Of a stretch of 41,324 nucleotides of DNA, positions 1 through 8,988 are shown in pieces. The notes under the pieces are model-generated. The model worked only from the letters and a program-made list of their open reading frames with translations. It was not told where the DNA came from and did not search any database. The stretch is from Actinomadura sp. BRA 177. Its GTDB lineage: Bacteria; Actinomycetota; Actinomycetes; Streptosporangiales; Streptosporangiaceae. Location: the NCBI RefSeq assembly GCF_013372625.1, contig NZ_JABXFD010000377.1, positions 1-41,324 on the forward strand, given 5' to 3'. The stretch's first letter is position 1. Every line of letters begins with the position of its first letter. A program made the position numbers and the translations under genes.

Positions 1-917
1 GGCGGGACCGGGGGCGGCGGCGGCAGCTGCGAGGCGATCCGGGTGCCCTGGTTGAGCAGCTCCTCCTGCCCGGCGGCCTGCCCCGCGGGCGCGGCGCCGA
101 CGGCCCCGAGCAGGTTCAGCAGCAGCTGCGGGGCGGGCGGGCGCAGGCCCGCGTCCTTGGACAGGCAGCGCCCGATCAGGTCGCGCAGCGGGCCCGCGGG
201 CAGCGCCGACAGGTCCGGCTCCTCGTTGAGGATCCGGTTGATGATGACCGGCAGCGTGTCCGCCTCGAACGGCGACTGCCCGGTGGCGGCGAACACCATG
301 GTCGCGCCCCAGGCGAAGATGTCGACCGCCGGGGTGAGCGGCGCGCCGGTCAGCTGCTCCGGCGCCAGGTAGCCGGGCGTGCCGACCACCATCCCGGTGG
401 CGGTGACCGCGCTCTCCTGCGAGTTGACCGTCCGGGCGATGCCGAAGTCGACGACGCGCGGGCCGTCGGACGCCAGCATCACGTTGTTCGGCTTGAAGTC
501 GCGGTGCACGATCCCGGCCTCGTGGATCGCGGCGAGCGCGGTCGCGGTGCCGATCGCGAGCCGCTCCAGCTCCTCGGCGCTGCGCGGCCCGTCGTGCGCG
601 ACCACGTCGTGCAGGGACGGCCCGTCGATGAACTCGCTGACGACGTACGGCTGGTCGCCGTGGACGTCGGCCTCCAGCACCCGCGCCGTGCAGAAGGGCT
701 CGACCTTCTGCGCCGCGCTCACCTCACGGGTGAAGCGGGCACGCGCGGCCGGGTCGTTGGCCATCTGCGCGTGCAGCAGCTTGACCGCGACGTACTCGCC
801 CCCGGGCGCCTTGCCCAGGAAGACGGCGCCCTGACCCCCGGCGCCGAGGCGTCCGATGACCTCGTACTGTCCGAGTGCCCTGGGATCGCCCGGCTCCAGC
901 GGAGCGGCATCCGGCAT
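1..917 (-). CDS. Serine/threonine protein kinase (PknB/Hanks type), 3' end cut by window
   Basis: A cytoplasmic eukaryotic-like kinase domain fills the visible ~305 residues. It shows the glycine-rich loop LGAGGQGAVFLG, the VAVKLL lysine, the catalytic loop HRDFKPNNVM, DFGIAR as the DFG magnesium motif, and APEQL. After the kinase domain the chain enters a linker with a run of prolines at the window edge; in this family a transmembrane helix and a sensor domain often follow, but they lie outside the window. I chose ATG 917 because GGAGGG sits about 5 bases upstream; an in-frame ATG at 929 is the alternative. It is transcribed away from the DUF4193 gene, with a 564-base gap between them. Phosphorylation targets cannot be inferred. 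Confidence 0.93.
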   Translation of the reverse strand, partial: MPDAAPLEPGDPRALGQYEVIGRLGAGGQGAVFLGKAPGGEYVAVKLLHAQMANDPAARARFTREVSAAQKVEPFCTARVLEADVHGDQPYVVSEFIDGPSLHDVVAHDGPRSAEELERLAIGTATALAAIHEAGIVHRDFKPNNVMLASDGPRVVDFGIARTVNSQESAVTATGMVVGTPGYLAPEQLTGAPLTPAVDIFAWGATMVFAATGQSPFEADTLPVIINRILNEEPDLSALPAGPLRDLIGRCLSKDAGLRPPAPQLLLNLLGAVGAAPAGQAAGQEELLNQGTRIASQLPPPPPVP

Positions 918-1481
918 CTGACCCTCCATTGACCCGCAGTGATGTGCGCGACAGTGTGCGCCGGACCCACCGCGGGCCCCGTCCCGGCGTCGTCGACGCA
1001 CCGCCGGATGAACCTCCGCGGGGGGCCCGCCCCCCACCTCTCAGGCGGGCACGATATCGCGTTAGTTCAGACGTTTCACCGATCAGTCTGGTTCGCTCTT
1101 CCGGCGGCCGATCGAGGCCGCCGATCGAGGCCGCGCCGCCGCGCGTCCGCCGGGACGTCCCGCACGAGTCGCGGCGCGCCGCGCCGGTCGGCGCGCGCAA
1201 CGCCGCCGGGACCGATATGATCCCCGCCGCCGCGGGAACTCCGGCAGGTTGCCGCGGCCCGGGAACCGGGCCGCCGGCGCGTGCCGGGTATGTGACGGAA
1301 GACACAGTACGAGGAAAGATCCGGGTGACGGGTGTCACTCGTGGGAACGGTCGCGCCTTGTGTGTCGCAGGTCACCAACCGTGACAGAATTTCCCGCCCG
1401 GATCGGGCACAAGAACGGTCCCTTGAGCGTTAGATCCGCGCGACGGGGCGCATAAAGCACTGAGGGGGATGGAGATAGAAG
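918..1481. other. Long divergent intergenic region without a gene
   Basis: This 564-base stretch separates the kinase (-) from the DUF4193 gene (+). Reading frames here have no homology-like content that I recognise. It holds a 13-bp tandem duplication (1108-1133) and a short palindrome GTGAC-GGGT-GTCAC (1325-1338). It must contain promoters for both genes, but I cannot assign -35/-10 boxes with confidence. Confidence 0.6.
1108..1133. repeat. 13-bp perfect tandem duplication
   Basis: CCGATCGAGGCCG occurs twice back to back (1108-1120 and 1121-1133). Each unit contains the palindrome CGATCG. It lies in the non-coding divergent region. It may be a simple slippage duplication or a duplicated binding site. 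Confidence 0.7.
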
Positions 1482-1778
1482 ATGGCGACCGACTACGACA
1501 GCCCACGCAAGACCGACGACGATCTCAGCGAGGACAGCCTCCAGGAGCTCCAGGCCCGGCGGGCCGACAAGGCCGCCAGCATCATCGACGAGGACCTGGA
1601 CGCCGGTGAGGTTGCCGAGCTGCCCGGCGCCGACCTGTCCAACGAGGAGCTCACCTTCCGGGTGGTTCCGCGGCAGGCCGACGAGTTCACCTGCACGCGC
1701 TGCTTCCTGGTGCACCACCGCAGCCAGCTGGCCGGCGAGAAGAACGGCCAGCCGATCTGCCGCGAGTGCGCCGCCTGA
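1482..1778 (+). CDS. DUF4193 domain-containing protein
   Basis: A 98-residue soluble protein of the actinobacterial DUF4193 family, whose function is unknown. The N-terminal half is acidic (TDYDSPRKTDDD, then ELPGADLSNEEL). The C-terminal half carries a likely zinc site: CTRC, the segment FLVHHRSQLA, and a closing CREC motif, which together look like a treble-clef or ribbon finger. Length and motif order match the family. ATG 1482 is preceded by a purine-rich GGGGGATGGAGA stretch. In many actinomycetes this gene sits close to dut and the DUF3710/DUF3159 genes; here dut is ~9.6 kb away, suggesting that intervening material has been gained. Confidence 0.92.
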   Translation: MATDYDSPRKTDDDLSEDSLQELQARRADKAASIIDEDLDAGEVAELPGADLSNEELTFRVVPRQADEFTCTRCFLVHHRSQLAGEKNGQPICRECAA

Positions 1779-1795
1779 CCGGGAGTGGCCGCCGG

Positions 1796-2617
1796 GTGTC
1801 GGGAGAGATCGAGAAACGTCATGACGAGGTGGAGCCGGCGCGTGGCGACGGCTCCACGGAGCTCGGTGAGCTGATCGGACGGCTCACCGCCGACGAGGAC
1901 ATGGACCGCGAGACCCGCGGCCGCCTGCTCGGGCGACTGGCCGGACTGCTCGGCCAGAGCGCCCGCAAGGTGGGGGCCGCGGGGATCGGCCGCGGCAGGT
2001 GGCTGGCCGACCTGCTCGTCGAGGCCGCGCCGCACATCCCGATCCGCGACCTGGAGACGCTGCAGGCCCACCACCACGGGCTGATGGGCGAGGCGCTCGC
2101 CGACCGGCTCGTCAAGGTGGCCGGCAACGGCACGACCGCCGTCGGCGCGGCGGGCGGCGCACTGGCCGCCGTGCAGTTCACCGCCCCGCCGCTGCTGCTG
2201 ACGGCCCCCGCGCAGCTGGCCGCCGAGACGCTCGTCGTCGCGGCCATCGAGGTCAAGATGATCGCCGAACTGCACGAGGTGTACGGGGTGCGCGTCCAGG
2301 GGACCGGGACCGCCCGCGGCGCCGCGTTCGTCACGTCCTGGGCCCGGCAGCGCGGCATCAACCCGCTGGAGACCGGGTCGATCACGAGCGCCCTCGGCAC
2401 CGCCGCCAAGGCGGCCCTGCGCAAGCGGATGCTGCGCACCTTCGGCCGGAGCATGAGCACCATGGGCCCGTTCCTCACCGGTGCCGCCGCCGGCGCCGCC
2501 CTCAACCGCTCCGCGACCAAGGCCCTGGCCATGAAGGTCCGCAACGACCTGCGCGCGGCCGCCGGGACCACGCCCCCGCTCCCCGGCGACCACCGCCGCC
2601 GCGGCCTCAAGCCCTGA
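1796..2617 (+). CDS. Conserved hypothetical protein with hydrophobic mid-region
   Basis: I do not recognise the family. The 273-residue product starts with a charged segment (EIEKRHDEVE) and a helical region rich in Arg and Leu. At about residues 120-160 there is an Ala/Leu-rich hydrophobic stretch ending in the charged helix EVKMIAELHEVYG, and a second small-residue stretch (FLTGAAAGAALN) lies near the C-terminus. The organisation faintly recalls EcsC-type membrane-associated proteins, but this is weak. I chose GTG 1796 because GGGAGTGG lies about 10 bases upstream; a longer in-frame form from 1766 would overlap the DUF4193 stop. The 17-base gap to DUF4193 implies co-transcription. Confidence 0.75.
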   Translation: MSGEIEKRHDEVEPARGDGSTELGELIGRLTADEDMDRETRGRLLGRLAGLLGQSARKVGAAGIGRGRWLADLLVEAAPHIPIRDLETLQAHHHGLMGEALADRLVKVAGNGTTAVGAAGGALAAVQFTAPPLLLTAPAQLAAETLVVAAIEVKMIAELHEVYGVRVQGTGTARGAAFVTSWARQRGINPLETGSITSALGTAAKAALRKRMLRTFGRSMSTMGPFLTGAAAGAALNRSATKALAMKVRNDLRAAAGTTPPLPGDHRRRGLKP

Positions 2618-2647
2618 CCGGGCCGGACGGCCGCGACGGCGCGGCGG

Positions 2648-2935
2648 TCAGGCGCTGGTCTTCAGGTGGGCCGGGAGTTCGCCGGTGCCCTTGGCGTACT
2701 GGTGCGCCACGGCGCGGGTGGCGAGCAGCCGGGCCAGCTCCATGCCGACGCCCATCACCACGGCCCACCCGACCGCCTCGGCCAGGTCGACGTCCGGCGA
2801 CTCGGGGTTCGTCGGGGGCTCCTTGCCCGTGCTCTTCTTCCAGATCATCGTGATGGCCTTCTTCGCGACGAACCCGCCCGCGAACGCCGCGGCGCCGGCC
2901 ATCACCCGCCAGCCGATGTCGCCCTTATCCGCCAT
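2648..2935 (-). CDS. DUF4235 domain-containing membrane protein
   Basis: A 95-residue protein of the DUF4235 family, common in actinomycetes and of unknown function. It has the family layout: a first hydrophobic segment ([19 protein letters not shown]) at residues 8-26, a short lysine-rich loop containing [13 protein letters not shown], an acidic [11 protein letters not shown] stretch, and a second helix ([21 protein letters not shown]). Two membrane passes are therefore expected. It is convergent with the upstream hypothetical gene and divergent from valS, 128 bases away. Confidence 0.9.
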   Translation of the reverse strand: MADKGDIGWRVMAGAAAFAGGFVAKKAITMIWKKSTGKEPPTNPESPDVDLAEAVGWAVVMGVGMELARLLATRAVAHQYAKGTGELPAHLKTSA

Positions 2936-3063
2936 ATTCGTCCTCCACTCGTCTGTCGTCTCCGACGCTACCGGAACGGCCCGCCCCCGGCGGCGGAGGC
3001 GGTCGTCGCGTCGGCCTCGGCAAATGGCGTGCGGCCCGTGCCGATGTCAATACCATTGGCCCC

Positions 3064-5658
3064 ATGACAGAGCAGCCGCGTACTCCGCACGTCCCTCCGA
3101 AGCCCTCCCTGGACGGCCTGGAGGAGAAGTGGGTACGCGCCTGGGAGGACGGGGGCGTCTACCGCTTCGACCGCACCCGGCCGCGCGCCGAGGTCTACTC
3201 GATCGACACCCCGCCGCCCACCGTGAGCGGATCCCTCCACGTCGGACACGTCTTCTCCTATACCCACACCGACACCGTCGCGCGGTTCCACCGCATGCGC
3301 GGTCGCGCGGTCTTCTACCCGATGGGGTGGGACGATAACGGCCTGCCGACCGAGCGCCGCGTGCAGAACCATTTCGGCGTCCGGTGCGATCCGTCCCTTC
3401 CCTACGACCCGGACTTCGAGCCGCCGGCCAAGCCGGACCCGAAACGGCAGCAGCCGATTTCCCGGCGCAACTTCATCGAGCTGTGCGAACGGCTTACCGA
3501 GGTCGACGAGAAGGCGTTCGAGGAGATGTGGCGCCAGGTCGGCCTCTCGGTCGACTGGAACCACCTCTACACGACCATCGGGCACGTCTCCCGGACGGCG
3601 TCCCAGCGCGCTTTCCTGCGCAACCTTGCGCGCGGTGAGGCGTACGTCTCGGAGGCGCCGACGCTGTGGGACGTGACGTTCCGCACGGCCGTCGCGCAGG
3701 CCGAGCTGGAGGACCGCGAGCACCCCGGCGCGTTCTACCGGATCCGGTTCCACGGCGACGAGCGTCCCGTCTACATCGAGACGACGCGGCCGGAGCTGCT
3801 GCCCGCGTGCGTCGCGCTGGTCGCGCACCCCGACGACGAGCGTTACCAGGAGCTGTTCGGGACGACCGTCCGCACGCCGCTGTTCGGCGTCGAGGTCCCG
3901 GTCGTCGCGCACCGCCTCGCCGAGCCCGACAAGGGTTCCGGCATCGCGATGATCTGCACGTTCGGCGACGTCACGGACGTCACCTGGTGGCGCGAGCTGG
4001 CCCTGCCCACCCGCGCGATCGTCGACTGGGACGGGCGCCTGGCCGCCGACCCGCCCGCGGGCGTCGCCGCGGAGCCGTACGCGGAGCTGGCGGGCAAGAC
4101 GGTCTTCTCCGCCAAGGAGCGCGTCGCCGAGCTGCTGCGCGAGTCCGGCGACCTGGACGGCGAGCCGCGCAAGATCAGCCGGCCGGTGAAGTTCTACGAG
4201 AAGGGCAGCAAGCCCCTGGAGATCGTCACCACCCGGCAGTGGTACATCCGCAACGGCGGCCGCGACGAGGGCGTCCGCGCGGAGCTCCTCGCGCGCGGCC
4301 GCGAGCTGGAGTGGTACCCCGGCTACATGCGGGCCCGCTACGAGAACTGGGTCGAGGGCCTGAACGGCGACTGGCTGATCTCCCGGCAGCGGTTCTTCGG
4401 CGTGCCGATCCCCGTCTGGTACCCGCTGGACGACGCGGGGGAGCCGCGCTACGACCGGCCGATCGTCCCGTCCGAGGACGCGCTGCCGGTCGACCCGTCG
4501 TCGGACGTCCCGCCGGGCTTCACCGAGGAGCGGCGCGGCGAACCCGGCGGCTTCATCGGCGACCCCGACGTGATGGACACCTGGGCGACGTCGTCGCTGA
4601 CCCCGCAGATCGCGGGCGGCTGGGAGCGCGACACCGACCTGTTCGGCCGCGTCTTCCCCTACGACCTGCGTCCGCAGGCGCACGACATCATCCGGACGTG
4701 GCTGTTCTCCACGGTCGTCCGCGCGCATCTGGAGCAGGGCTCGCTGCCGTGGACGGGCACCGCGCTGTCCGGCTGGATCCTCGACCCGGACCGCAAGAAG
4801 ATGTCGAAGACCAAGGGCAACGTCGTCACCCCGATCGACCTGCTGCGCGAGTACGGCTCCGACGCCCTCCGCTACTGGGCGGCGAGCGGGCGCCCCGGCA
4901 CCGACACCGCGTTCGACACCGGCCAGATCAAGGTCGGCCGGCGCCTCGCCATCAAGATCCTCAACGCCTCCAAGTTCGTCCTCGGCCTGGGTGAGGACGC
5001 GGGCGCACTGAGGAACGAAGGGCGCACGCGTGAAGGCCGAGGGCTCGCAGGCACAGAAAACACAGTGGAGGCCGACGCTTCGGTCACCGAGCCGCTCGAC
5101 AGGGCGATGCTGGCGGCGCTGTCCGGTGTCGTCCAGGAGGCGACCGACGCGTTCGAGGGCTACGACTACGCGCGTGCCTTGGAGCGCACGGAGCGGTTCT
5201 TCTGGGAGTTCTGCGACGACTACCTGGAACTCGTCAAGGTCCGCGCCTACGGGGACGGCCCGGAGGCGCAGTCGGCACGGGCCGCGCTGCGGACGGCGCT
5301 GTCGGTGCTGCTGCGCCTGTTCGCGCCCGTCCTGCCGTTCGTGACCGAAGAGGTCTGGTCGTGGTGGCGGCACGGATCGGTGCACGCCGCGTCGTGGCCG
5401 TCGGCCGCCGAACTGCCGGTGGGCGGCGACCCGGCCGTCCTCGCGGCGACGGGTGAGGCGCTCCGCCAGGTCCGCAAGGCGAAGTCGGAGGCGAAGGCGT
5501 CGATGCGCGCCGACGTGTCCCGCGCCGTGGTTCGCGGCGCAGAGGTCACGCACATCGCGCGGCCGGATCTGGCCGCCGCGGGACGCATCGCCGACCTCAC
5601 GCTGGAGGCCGCCCCCGCCGACCTCACCGTCGACGTCGAGTTGGCGCCGTCCACCTGA
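3064..5658 (+). CDS. valS: Valine--tRNA ligase (archaeal-like class I type)
   Basis: An 864-residue valyl-tRNA synthetase that charges tRNA-Val in the cytoplasm. The HIGH signature is HVGH at residues 59-62 and the KMSKS signature is KMSKT at about 579-583. Between them lies the CP1 editing domain, recognisable from [20 protein letters not shown] and the acidic DVTDVTWW element. The wording around the active site ([19 protein letters not shown]) is that of the archaeal/rickettsial-like ValRS branch rather than the common bacterial branch. The usual bacterial C-terminal coiled-coil arm is not evident; the chain ends soon after the anticodon-binding domain. It starts at ATG 3064 and is divergent from DUF4235. 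Whether it is the only ValRS of the organism cannot be told from this window. Confidence 0.95.
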   Translation: MTEQPRTPHVPPKPSLDGLEEKWVRAWEDGGVYRFDRTRPRAEVYSIDTPPPTVSGSLHVGHVFSYTHTDTVARFHRMRGRAVFYPMGWDDNGLPTERRVQNHFGVRCDPSLPYDPDFEPPAKPDPKRQQPISRRNFIELCERLTEVDEKAFEEMWRQVGLSVDWNHLYTTIGHVSRTASQRAFLRNLARGEAYVSEAPTLWDVTFRTAVAQAELEDREHPGAFYRIRFHGDERPVYIETTRPELLPACVALVAHPDDERYQELFGTTVRTPLFGVEVPVVAHRLAEPDKGSGIAMICTFGDVTDVTWWRELALPTRAIVDWDGRLAADPPAGVAAEPYAELAGKTVFSAKERVAELLRESGDLDGEPRKISRPVKFYEKGSKPLEIVTTRQWYIRNGGRDEGVRAELLARGRELEWYPGYMRARYENWVEGLNGDWLISRQRFFGVPIPVWYPLDDAGEPRYDRPIVPSEDALPVDPSSDVPPGFTEERRGEPGGFIGDPDVMDTWATSSLTPQIAGGWERDTDLFGRVFPYDLRPQAHDIIRTWLFSTVVRAHLEQGSLPWTGTALSGWILDPDRKKMSKTKGNVVTPIDLLREYGSDALRYWAASGRPGTDTAFDTGQIKVGRRLAIKILNASKFVLGLGEDAGALRNEGRTREGRGLAGTENTVEADASVTEPLDRAMLAALSGVVQEATDAFEGYDYARALERTERFFWEFCDDYLELVKVRAYGDGPEAQSARAALRTALSVLLRLFAPVLPFVTEEVWSWWRHGSVHAASWPSAAELPVGGDPAVLAATGEALRQVRKAKSEAKASMRADVSRAVVRGAEVTHIARPDLAAAGRIADLTLEAAPADLTVDVELAPST

Positions 5659-5669
5659 CGGCCCGGGCG

Positions 5670-5698
5670 CCTGCCCTGCTCAGAACGTGCAGGGCAGG
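5670..5698. terminator. Perfect hairpin between convergent valS and P450 genes
   Basis: CCTGCCCTGC (5670-5679) and GCAGGGCAGG (5689-5698) form a perfect 10-bp stem with a 9-base loop that contains the P450 stop codon. No clear T-tract follows on either side, so it is a GC-rich bidirectional terminator of the type usual in actinomycetes rather than a textbook intrinsic one. Confidence 0.55.
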
Positions 5699-6966
5699 TG
5701 CTTGATGCCGTTGATGAAGCTGGAGAACAGCCGGTCGGGCTCGCCGGTGGCGCGGATGTCCGGGACGCGGGTGAACAGCTCGCGGAACATCACGGTGATC
5801 TCGCGGCGGGCCAGATTCGCGCCTAGGCAGAAGTGCGGGCCGGGACCGCCGAAGCCGACGTGCGGGTTGGGGGAGCGGGTGATGTCGAAGACGTCCGGGT
5901 TCTCGAAGACCGCCTCGTCCCGGTTGGCGGAGTTGTAGAACAGCAGGACCTTGTCGCCCGCGCGGTACTGGTGGCCGTTCATCTCGTGGTCGCGCGTCAG
6001 CGTCCGGCGGAACTGGATGACCGGCGTCGCCATCCGGACGATCTCCTCGACGGCGCCCGGCATGTGCGCGTCGAAGTCCTCCAGCAGCAGGGCGCGCTGC
6101 TCGGGGTTGTCGGTGAACAGCTTGAGGCCGTGCGACATCGCGTTCCGCGTCGTCTCGTTCCCGGCGACCACGAGCAGGATGAAGAACGAGCCGATCTCCT
6201 GGTCGGTCAGCCGCTCCCCGTCCACCTCGGCCGAGATCAGCGCGGACACCAGGTCGTCGCCGGGATGCCGGCGGCGCCGCCGGGCCAGCTTCATCGCCAG
6301 GTGGTTCAGCTCGTACCCGGCGACCATCACCTTGAGGAGCCCGTACAGCGCGCCGAGGCGGGTGATGCCGTCGCGGGTGTAGTCCTTGCCGCCGCTGAAC
6401 TCGGGGTCGCCGAGGCCCAGGATGATGTTCGTCCGCTCGTACACCATCGGGCGGACGGGCTCGGGGATGCCCATCATGTCGCAGATGACCTGGAGCGGGA
6501 GCCGCGCCGCGACGTCGCTGACGAAGTCGGCCGAGCCCTTGGCGATCAGGTCGTCCACGATCCGCGTCGCCGCGGCCTGCAGGTCGGTCTCCATCTTCGC
6601 CAGGACGCGGGGGGTGAACGCCCGCGACACGATCTTGCGGATCTTGGCGTGCCGCGGGTCGTCCATGTTGATCATCGACCCGAAGTACCGGGCCAGGTAC
6701 TCGGGCATGTCGGCGATGCTGTTGGAGCACGGCTCACTGCTGAAGACCTGCGGCGTCCGGCTGGCCTCGACGACGTCGGCGTGCCTGGCCAGCGCGTAGA
6801 AGCCGGGGCCCTGCTTGACGAACGGCAGCTTCAGCTCGGGGAAGAACGCGGGATGCTCGCGCTGCCGGAGCCCGGCGAACTCGGCCAGCCGCCGCTCCTG
6901 CGGCAGGGCCCAGAAGGCCAGGTCCGACACGCTCAGCCTGCCGGTCTCCGGCACCGTCGTCGTCAC
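5680..6966 (-). CDS. Cytochrome P450, CYP125/CYP124-like
   Basis: A soluble 428-residue class I P450 monooxygenase. The I-helix oxygen-activation motif is AGNETT (268-273), the K-helix ExxR is E308-R311, and the heme loop is FGGPGPHFCLG with the cysteine ligand at C380. The C-terminal NGIKHLP wording and the heme loop resemble actinobacterial CYP125/CYP124/CYP142 enzymes, which hydroxylate the side chains of sterols or methyl-branched lipids; the substrate here is inference. No ferredoxin or reductase gene is adjacent. A strong palindrome (6993-7013) just upstream of the start suggests a dedicated repressor. It is convergent with valS. Confidence 0.93.
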   Translation of the reverse strand: MTTTVPETGRLSVSDLAFWALPQERRLAEFAGLRQREHPAFFPELKLPFVKQGPGFYALARHADVVEASRTPQVFSSEPCSNSIADMPEYLARYFGSMINMDDPRHAKIRKIVSRAFTPRVLAKMETDLQAAATRIVDDLIAKGSADFVSDVAARLPLQVICDMMGIPEPVRPMVYERTNIILGLGDPEFSGGKDYTRDGITRLGALYGLLKVMVAGYELNHLAMKLARRRRRHPGDDLVSALISAEVDGERLTDQEIGSFFILLVVAGNETTRNAMSHGLKLFTDNPEQRALLLEDFDAHMPGAVEEIVRMATPVIQFRRTLTRDHEMNGHQYRAGDKVLLFYNSANRDEAVFENPDVFDITRSPNPHVGFGGPGPHFCLGANLARREITVMFRELFTRVPDIRATGEPDRLFSSFINGIKHLPCTF

Positions 6967-6992
6967 TGCGCACCGCCTCGCGTCCAGAATCT

Positions 6993-7013
6993 GGTTCGGT
7001 TTCTATCGAACCG
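6993..7013. promoter_or_regulatory. Nested palindrome upstream of the P450 gene, candidate operator
   Basis: Two overlapping inverted repeats occur 27-47 bases upstream of the P450 start: GGTTCG/CGAACC (6993-6998 and 7007-7012) and CGGTT/AACCG (6997-7001 and 7009-7013). Size and position fit a TetR-type operator. No regulator gene lies beside it, so the repressor would act in trans. Confidence 0.5.
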
Positions 7014-7040
7014 AGACACCGGCGACGCCGTCAAGGGGAA

Positions 7041-7730
7041 TCAGCCGACGCTCACGATCCTGCGCTGCAGCACCGCCCGCTCCACCGCCGCCCACGCCCC
7101 CGACGTCAGCAGGTACAACCCCGCCGCCAGCGGTACGAACGCCGCGAAGACGACCGTCCCGAACGGAATCACCCGCGCCACCGCGCCCATCGGCCCCTCG
7201 GCGGTGACCCGCCGCGACGACCACACGGCCACCGCGCCCAGCAGGACGAACAGCCCGATGAACACCAGCGACGGCGGCGAGAACAGACCTCCGCCCAGCA
7301 CGCCGATCCAGTTCTGCCCCAGCGGCGCCGCGAGCAACGTGTGCGCGAGCAGCAGATTCTGGTGTCCCGCCACGGTCGCGGACATGAACAGCCGGTACGT
7401 GACCATGAAGAACGGCACCTGCGCGAACATCGGCAGGAACCCCGCGACCGGCGTGGCGCCTTCCGCCTCGTAGAGCGCCGCCATCTCCCGCTTCAGCCGC
7501 TCGGGATTCTTCGCGTGCCTCTTTTGCAGCGCCTGGACCTTGGGCATCAGCCGCGTCCGCGCCCGCTCGCCCTTGGCCGCCGCGACCGACAGCGGAACCA
7601 GGACCAGCCGCACGGCCGCGGTGAAGAGCACGATCGCCAGCGCCGTCGCGAGGTCGCCGGCGACCGGGTGCAGGACGTCCGCCAGCCCCGTGACCAGGGC
7701 AGCGGCGATCGAAACAGGAACATCGAACAT
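7041..7730 (-). CDS. YidC/Oxa1-type membrane protein insertase
   Basis: A 229-residue polytopic protein of the YidC/Oxa1/Alb3 family, which inserts proteins into the cytoplasmic membrane. The core is present: an early membrane helix containing the groove arginine (AVRLVLVPL, around residue 41), the charged cytoplasmic hairpin (KVQALQKRHAKNPERLKREMAALY), the following helix with FLPMFAQVPFF, and further C-terminal helices. The long tail of the main actinobacterial YidC (next to rnpA/rpmH) is missing, so this is probably a second, short paralogue. DUF6412 lies 48 bases upstream on the same strand, a pairing I recall from other actinomycetes. Confidence 0.88.
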   Translation of the reverse strand: MFDVPVSIAAALVTGLADVLHPVAGDLATALAIVLFTAAVRLVLVPLSVAAAKGERARTRLMPKVQALQKRHAKNPERLKREMAALYEAEGATPVAGFLPMFAQVPFFMVTYRLFMSATVAGHQNLLLAHTLLAAPLGQNWIGVLGGGLFSPPSLVFIGLFVLLGAVAVWSSRRVTAEGPMGAVARVIPFGTVVFAAFVPLAAGLYLLTSGAWAAVERAVLQRRIVSVG

Positions 7731-7778
7731 GAGAGAACCTTCCGGAACGAGAGGAGATCGGATACGTCCCGGCCGCGC

Positions 7779-8066
7779 TCAGGCGGCCGCGATCTCCGTT
7801 CCAGGTGCTCTCGGACGGGGACGCCCCGCCGCGTCCGGATCCCGCTGCGGCAGGAAGGCGGTGCGCAACGTCCGTTCCCGCAGGGTCGTCCGCACCCGCG
7901 CCAGCGCCGCCCGCTGCCCCCGCCGCGCCGCGCCGACCCGCACGGCGGCCAGTACCAGCAGCCCCGCCACGGTGACGGCGGCGAGCACCAGCAACGCCGG
8001 CTGCCCCGGCGCCCACTCGGCCACGGCGAATCCCCGCAGCACGAGGAACACCACCAGCGACCACAC
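7779..8066 (-). CDS. DUF6412-like small membrane protein
   Basis: A 95-residue protein with two hydrophobic segments (LVVFLVLRGFAVAEWA near the start and ALLVLAAVTVAGLLVLAAVRVG in the middle), followed by an Arg-rich cytoplasmic tail containing RTAFLPQRDPDAAGRP. This layout, next to a short YidC paralogue, matches the actinobacterial DUF6412 family, of unknown function; the family call is from memory. I chose GTG 8066 because GGAAGGG lies 8-9 bases upstream. It is probably co-transcribed with the insertase gene. Confidence 0.7.
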   Translation of the reverse strand: MWSLVVFLVLRGFAVAEWAPGQPALLVLAAVTVAGLLVLAAVRVGAARRGQRAALARVRTTLRERTLRTAFLPQRDPDAAGRPRPRAPGTEIAAA

Positions 8067-8101
8067 GGCGAACGACCCTTCCCAGCAAGACGGACGGAAG
8101 C

Positions 8102-8260
8102 TCAGTCTGCCACCCGTCCACGTTCCGCGTCGACGGCATCCATGATCGCGAGCTTCGCCTCGACCCCGGCCGGATCGATCGGGCCGTTCTCGGTTTCGAA
8201 GGCCGCGATCAACTCTTCCAGCCGCTCTCGCTCATCGTGGTCCATGCGTTGCAGTGTCAT
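8102..8260 (-). CDS. Small acidic protein closing the MauDE-like cassette
   Basis: A 52-residue soluble protein (ATG 8260; ATG 8245 is an in-frame alternative). It is mostly helical and charged: RERLEELIAAFE, then GPIDPAGVEAKLAIMDAVDAE. I recognise no family; the sequence loosely recalls small dimeric regulators or antitoxins but no specific motif supports that. Its ATG overlaps the stop of the upstream membrane-protein gene (ATGA at 8257-8260), so translation is likely coupled and it belongs to the cassette. Confidence 0.6.
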   Translation of the reverse strand: MTLQRMDHDERERLEELIAAFETENGPIDPAGVEAKLAIMDAVDAERGRVAD

Positions 8261-8988
8261 ATGAGCAGGAGGGCGAGGGCGGAAAGAGAGATGACGGCGG
8301 TGGTGGTCTTCGTTATGGGCATTCGGGTGGCTATGGCGGCGTCTCGGTGGTCGTCTCGGGCCAGGTAGGTGAGGGTGGCGCTCAGGGCGCGGCCCAGGGC
8401 GAAGGCCGCGCCGGTGAGGAGGGTGATCAGGAGGCTCTCGTGGGCGAGAAGGAGCGCCAGGGCCAGGACGTACGGGGCCGTGGCGGGGACGTAGGTGCGG
8501 ACGCCGGTGCCTAGTTCGAAGCCGAACTGAAGGGTGCCGCGGCGCAGGTTGGTTTGGAGGACTTCGGGCGGGATCTGGCGGGCGTTCTGGGGCAGGGGGA
8601 GGTTGATCAGGCCGAATTCGCGGGCCACGCCCAGAGCGGCGACCGCCAGGATCGTCCATGTGCGGGCCGCTGGCGGGAGTGGGGCGGTGAGGCCGGAGAG
8701 CAGCCAGATCGCCGTGGCGCTCAGGGTGCCTCCGAGGAGGAGGCCGAAGGTGAAGACGGCCAGGACTTCGCCCTGCCGTACGGGGGCTCGCCAACCTGGC
8801 GAGAACAGCACGGATTCGCTGTTGCGTGTTCAAACGCTGCCCGACAGCGAGAAGCCGGCGAGCGCGCCGATGGACGACCAGCACAGGACGGTGGCGTTCA
8901 GGGCGGCCGCCGCGATCGCGAGCAGGGCGAGGGCGGCGACCGGGAGGAGCGGGTCGGTCAGGCGCCGCCGGGCGGTCAGTCCTTGCAC
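8257..8988 (-). pseudogene. Multi-spanning membrane protein (MauF-position) interrupted by an in-frame TGA
   Basis: Read from GTG 8988 this is a 243-codon membrane protein with about six hydrophobic segments. GTG 8988 overlaps the stop of the 12-cysteine protein by 13 bases. A TGA at 8832-8830 (codon 53) interrupts it right after the first helix (PLLPVAALALLAIAAAALN). The same frame then continues for 190 codons through five more helices, including FGFELGTGVRTYVPATAPY. The downstream part could start at GTG 8811, but no Shine-Dalgarno sequence precedes it. Its place beside MauE-, MauD- and MauA-like genes suggests a MauF/CcdA-like partner; that is inference from context. It may be a recent nonsense mutation or a sequence error. 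Confidence 0.65.

Noticed and set aside
1325-1338. Possible BldD-type box GTGAC-GGGT-GTCAC
   Set aside because: The half-sites look right, but their spacing does not fit the consensus I remember, and there is no second support.
2968-5553. An 861-codon minus-strand frame opposite valS
   Set aside because: The composition is Arg/Val/Gly/Ala repeats typical of antisense frames in GC-rich DNA, while valS on the other strand is a clear full-length enzyme.
8102-8260. Antitoxin call for the 52-residue protein
   Set aside because: It is small and helical, but there is no toxin partner and no ribbon-helix-helix motif.
8830-8832. Selenocysteine or programmed read-through at the in-frame TGA
   Set aside because: I see no selenocysteine-type hairpin just after the codon, the residue is in a loop after the first helix rather than a redox site, and a mutation or error is simpler.
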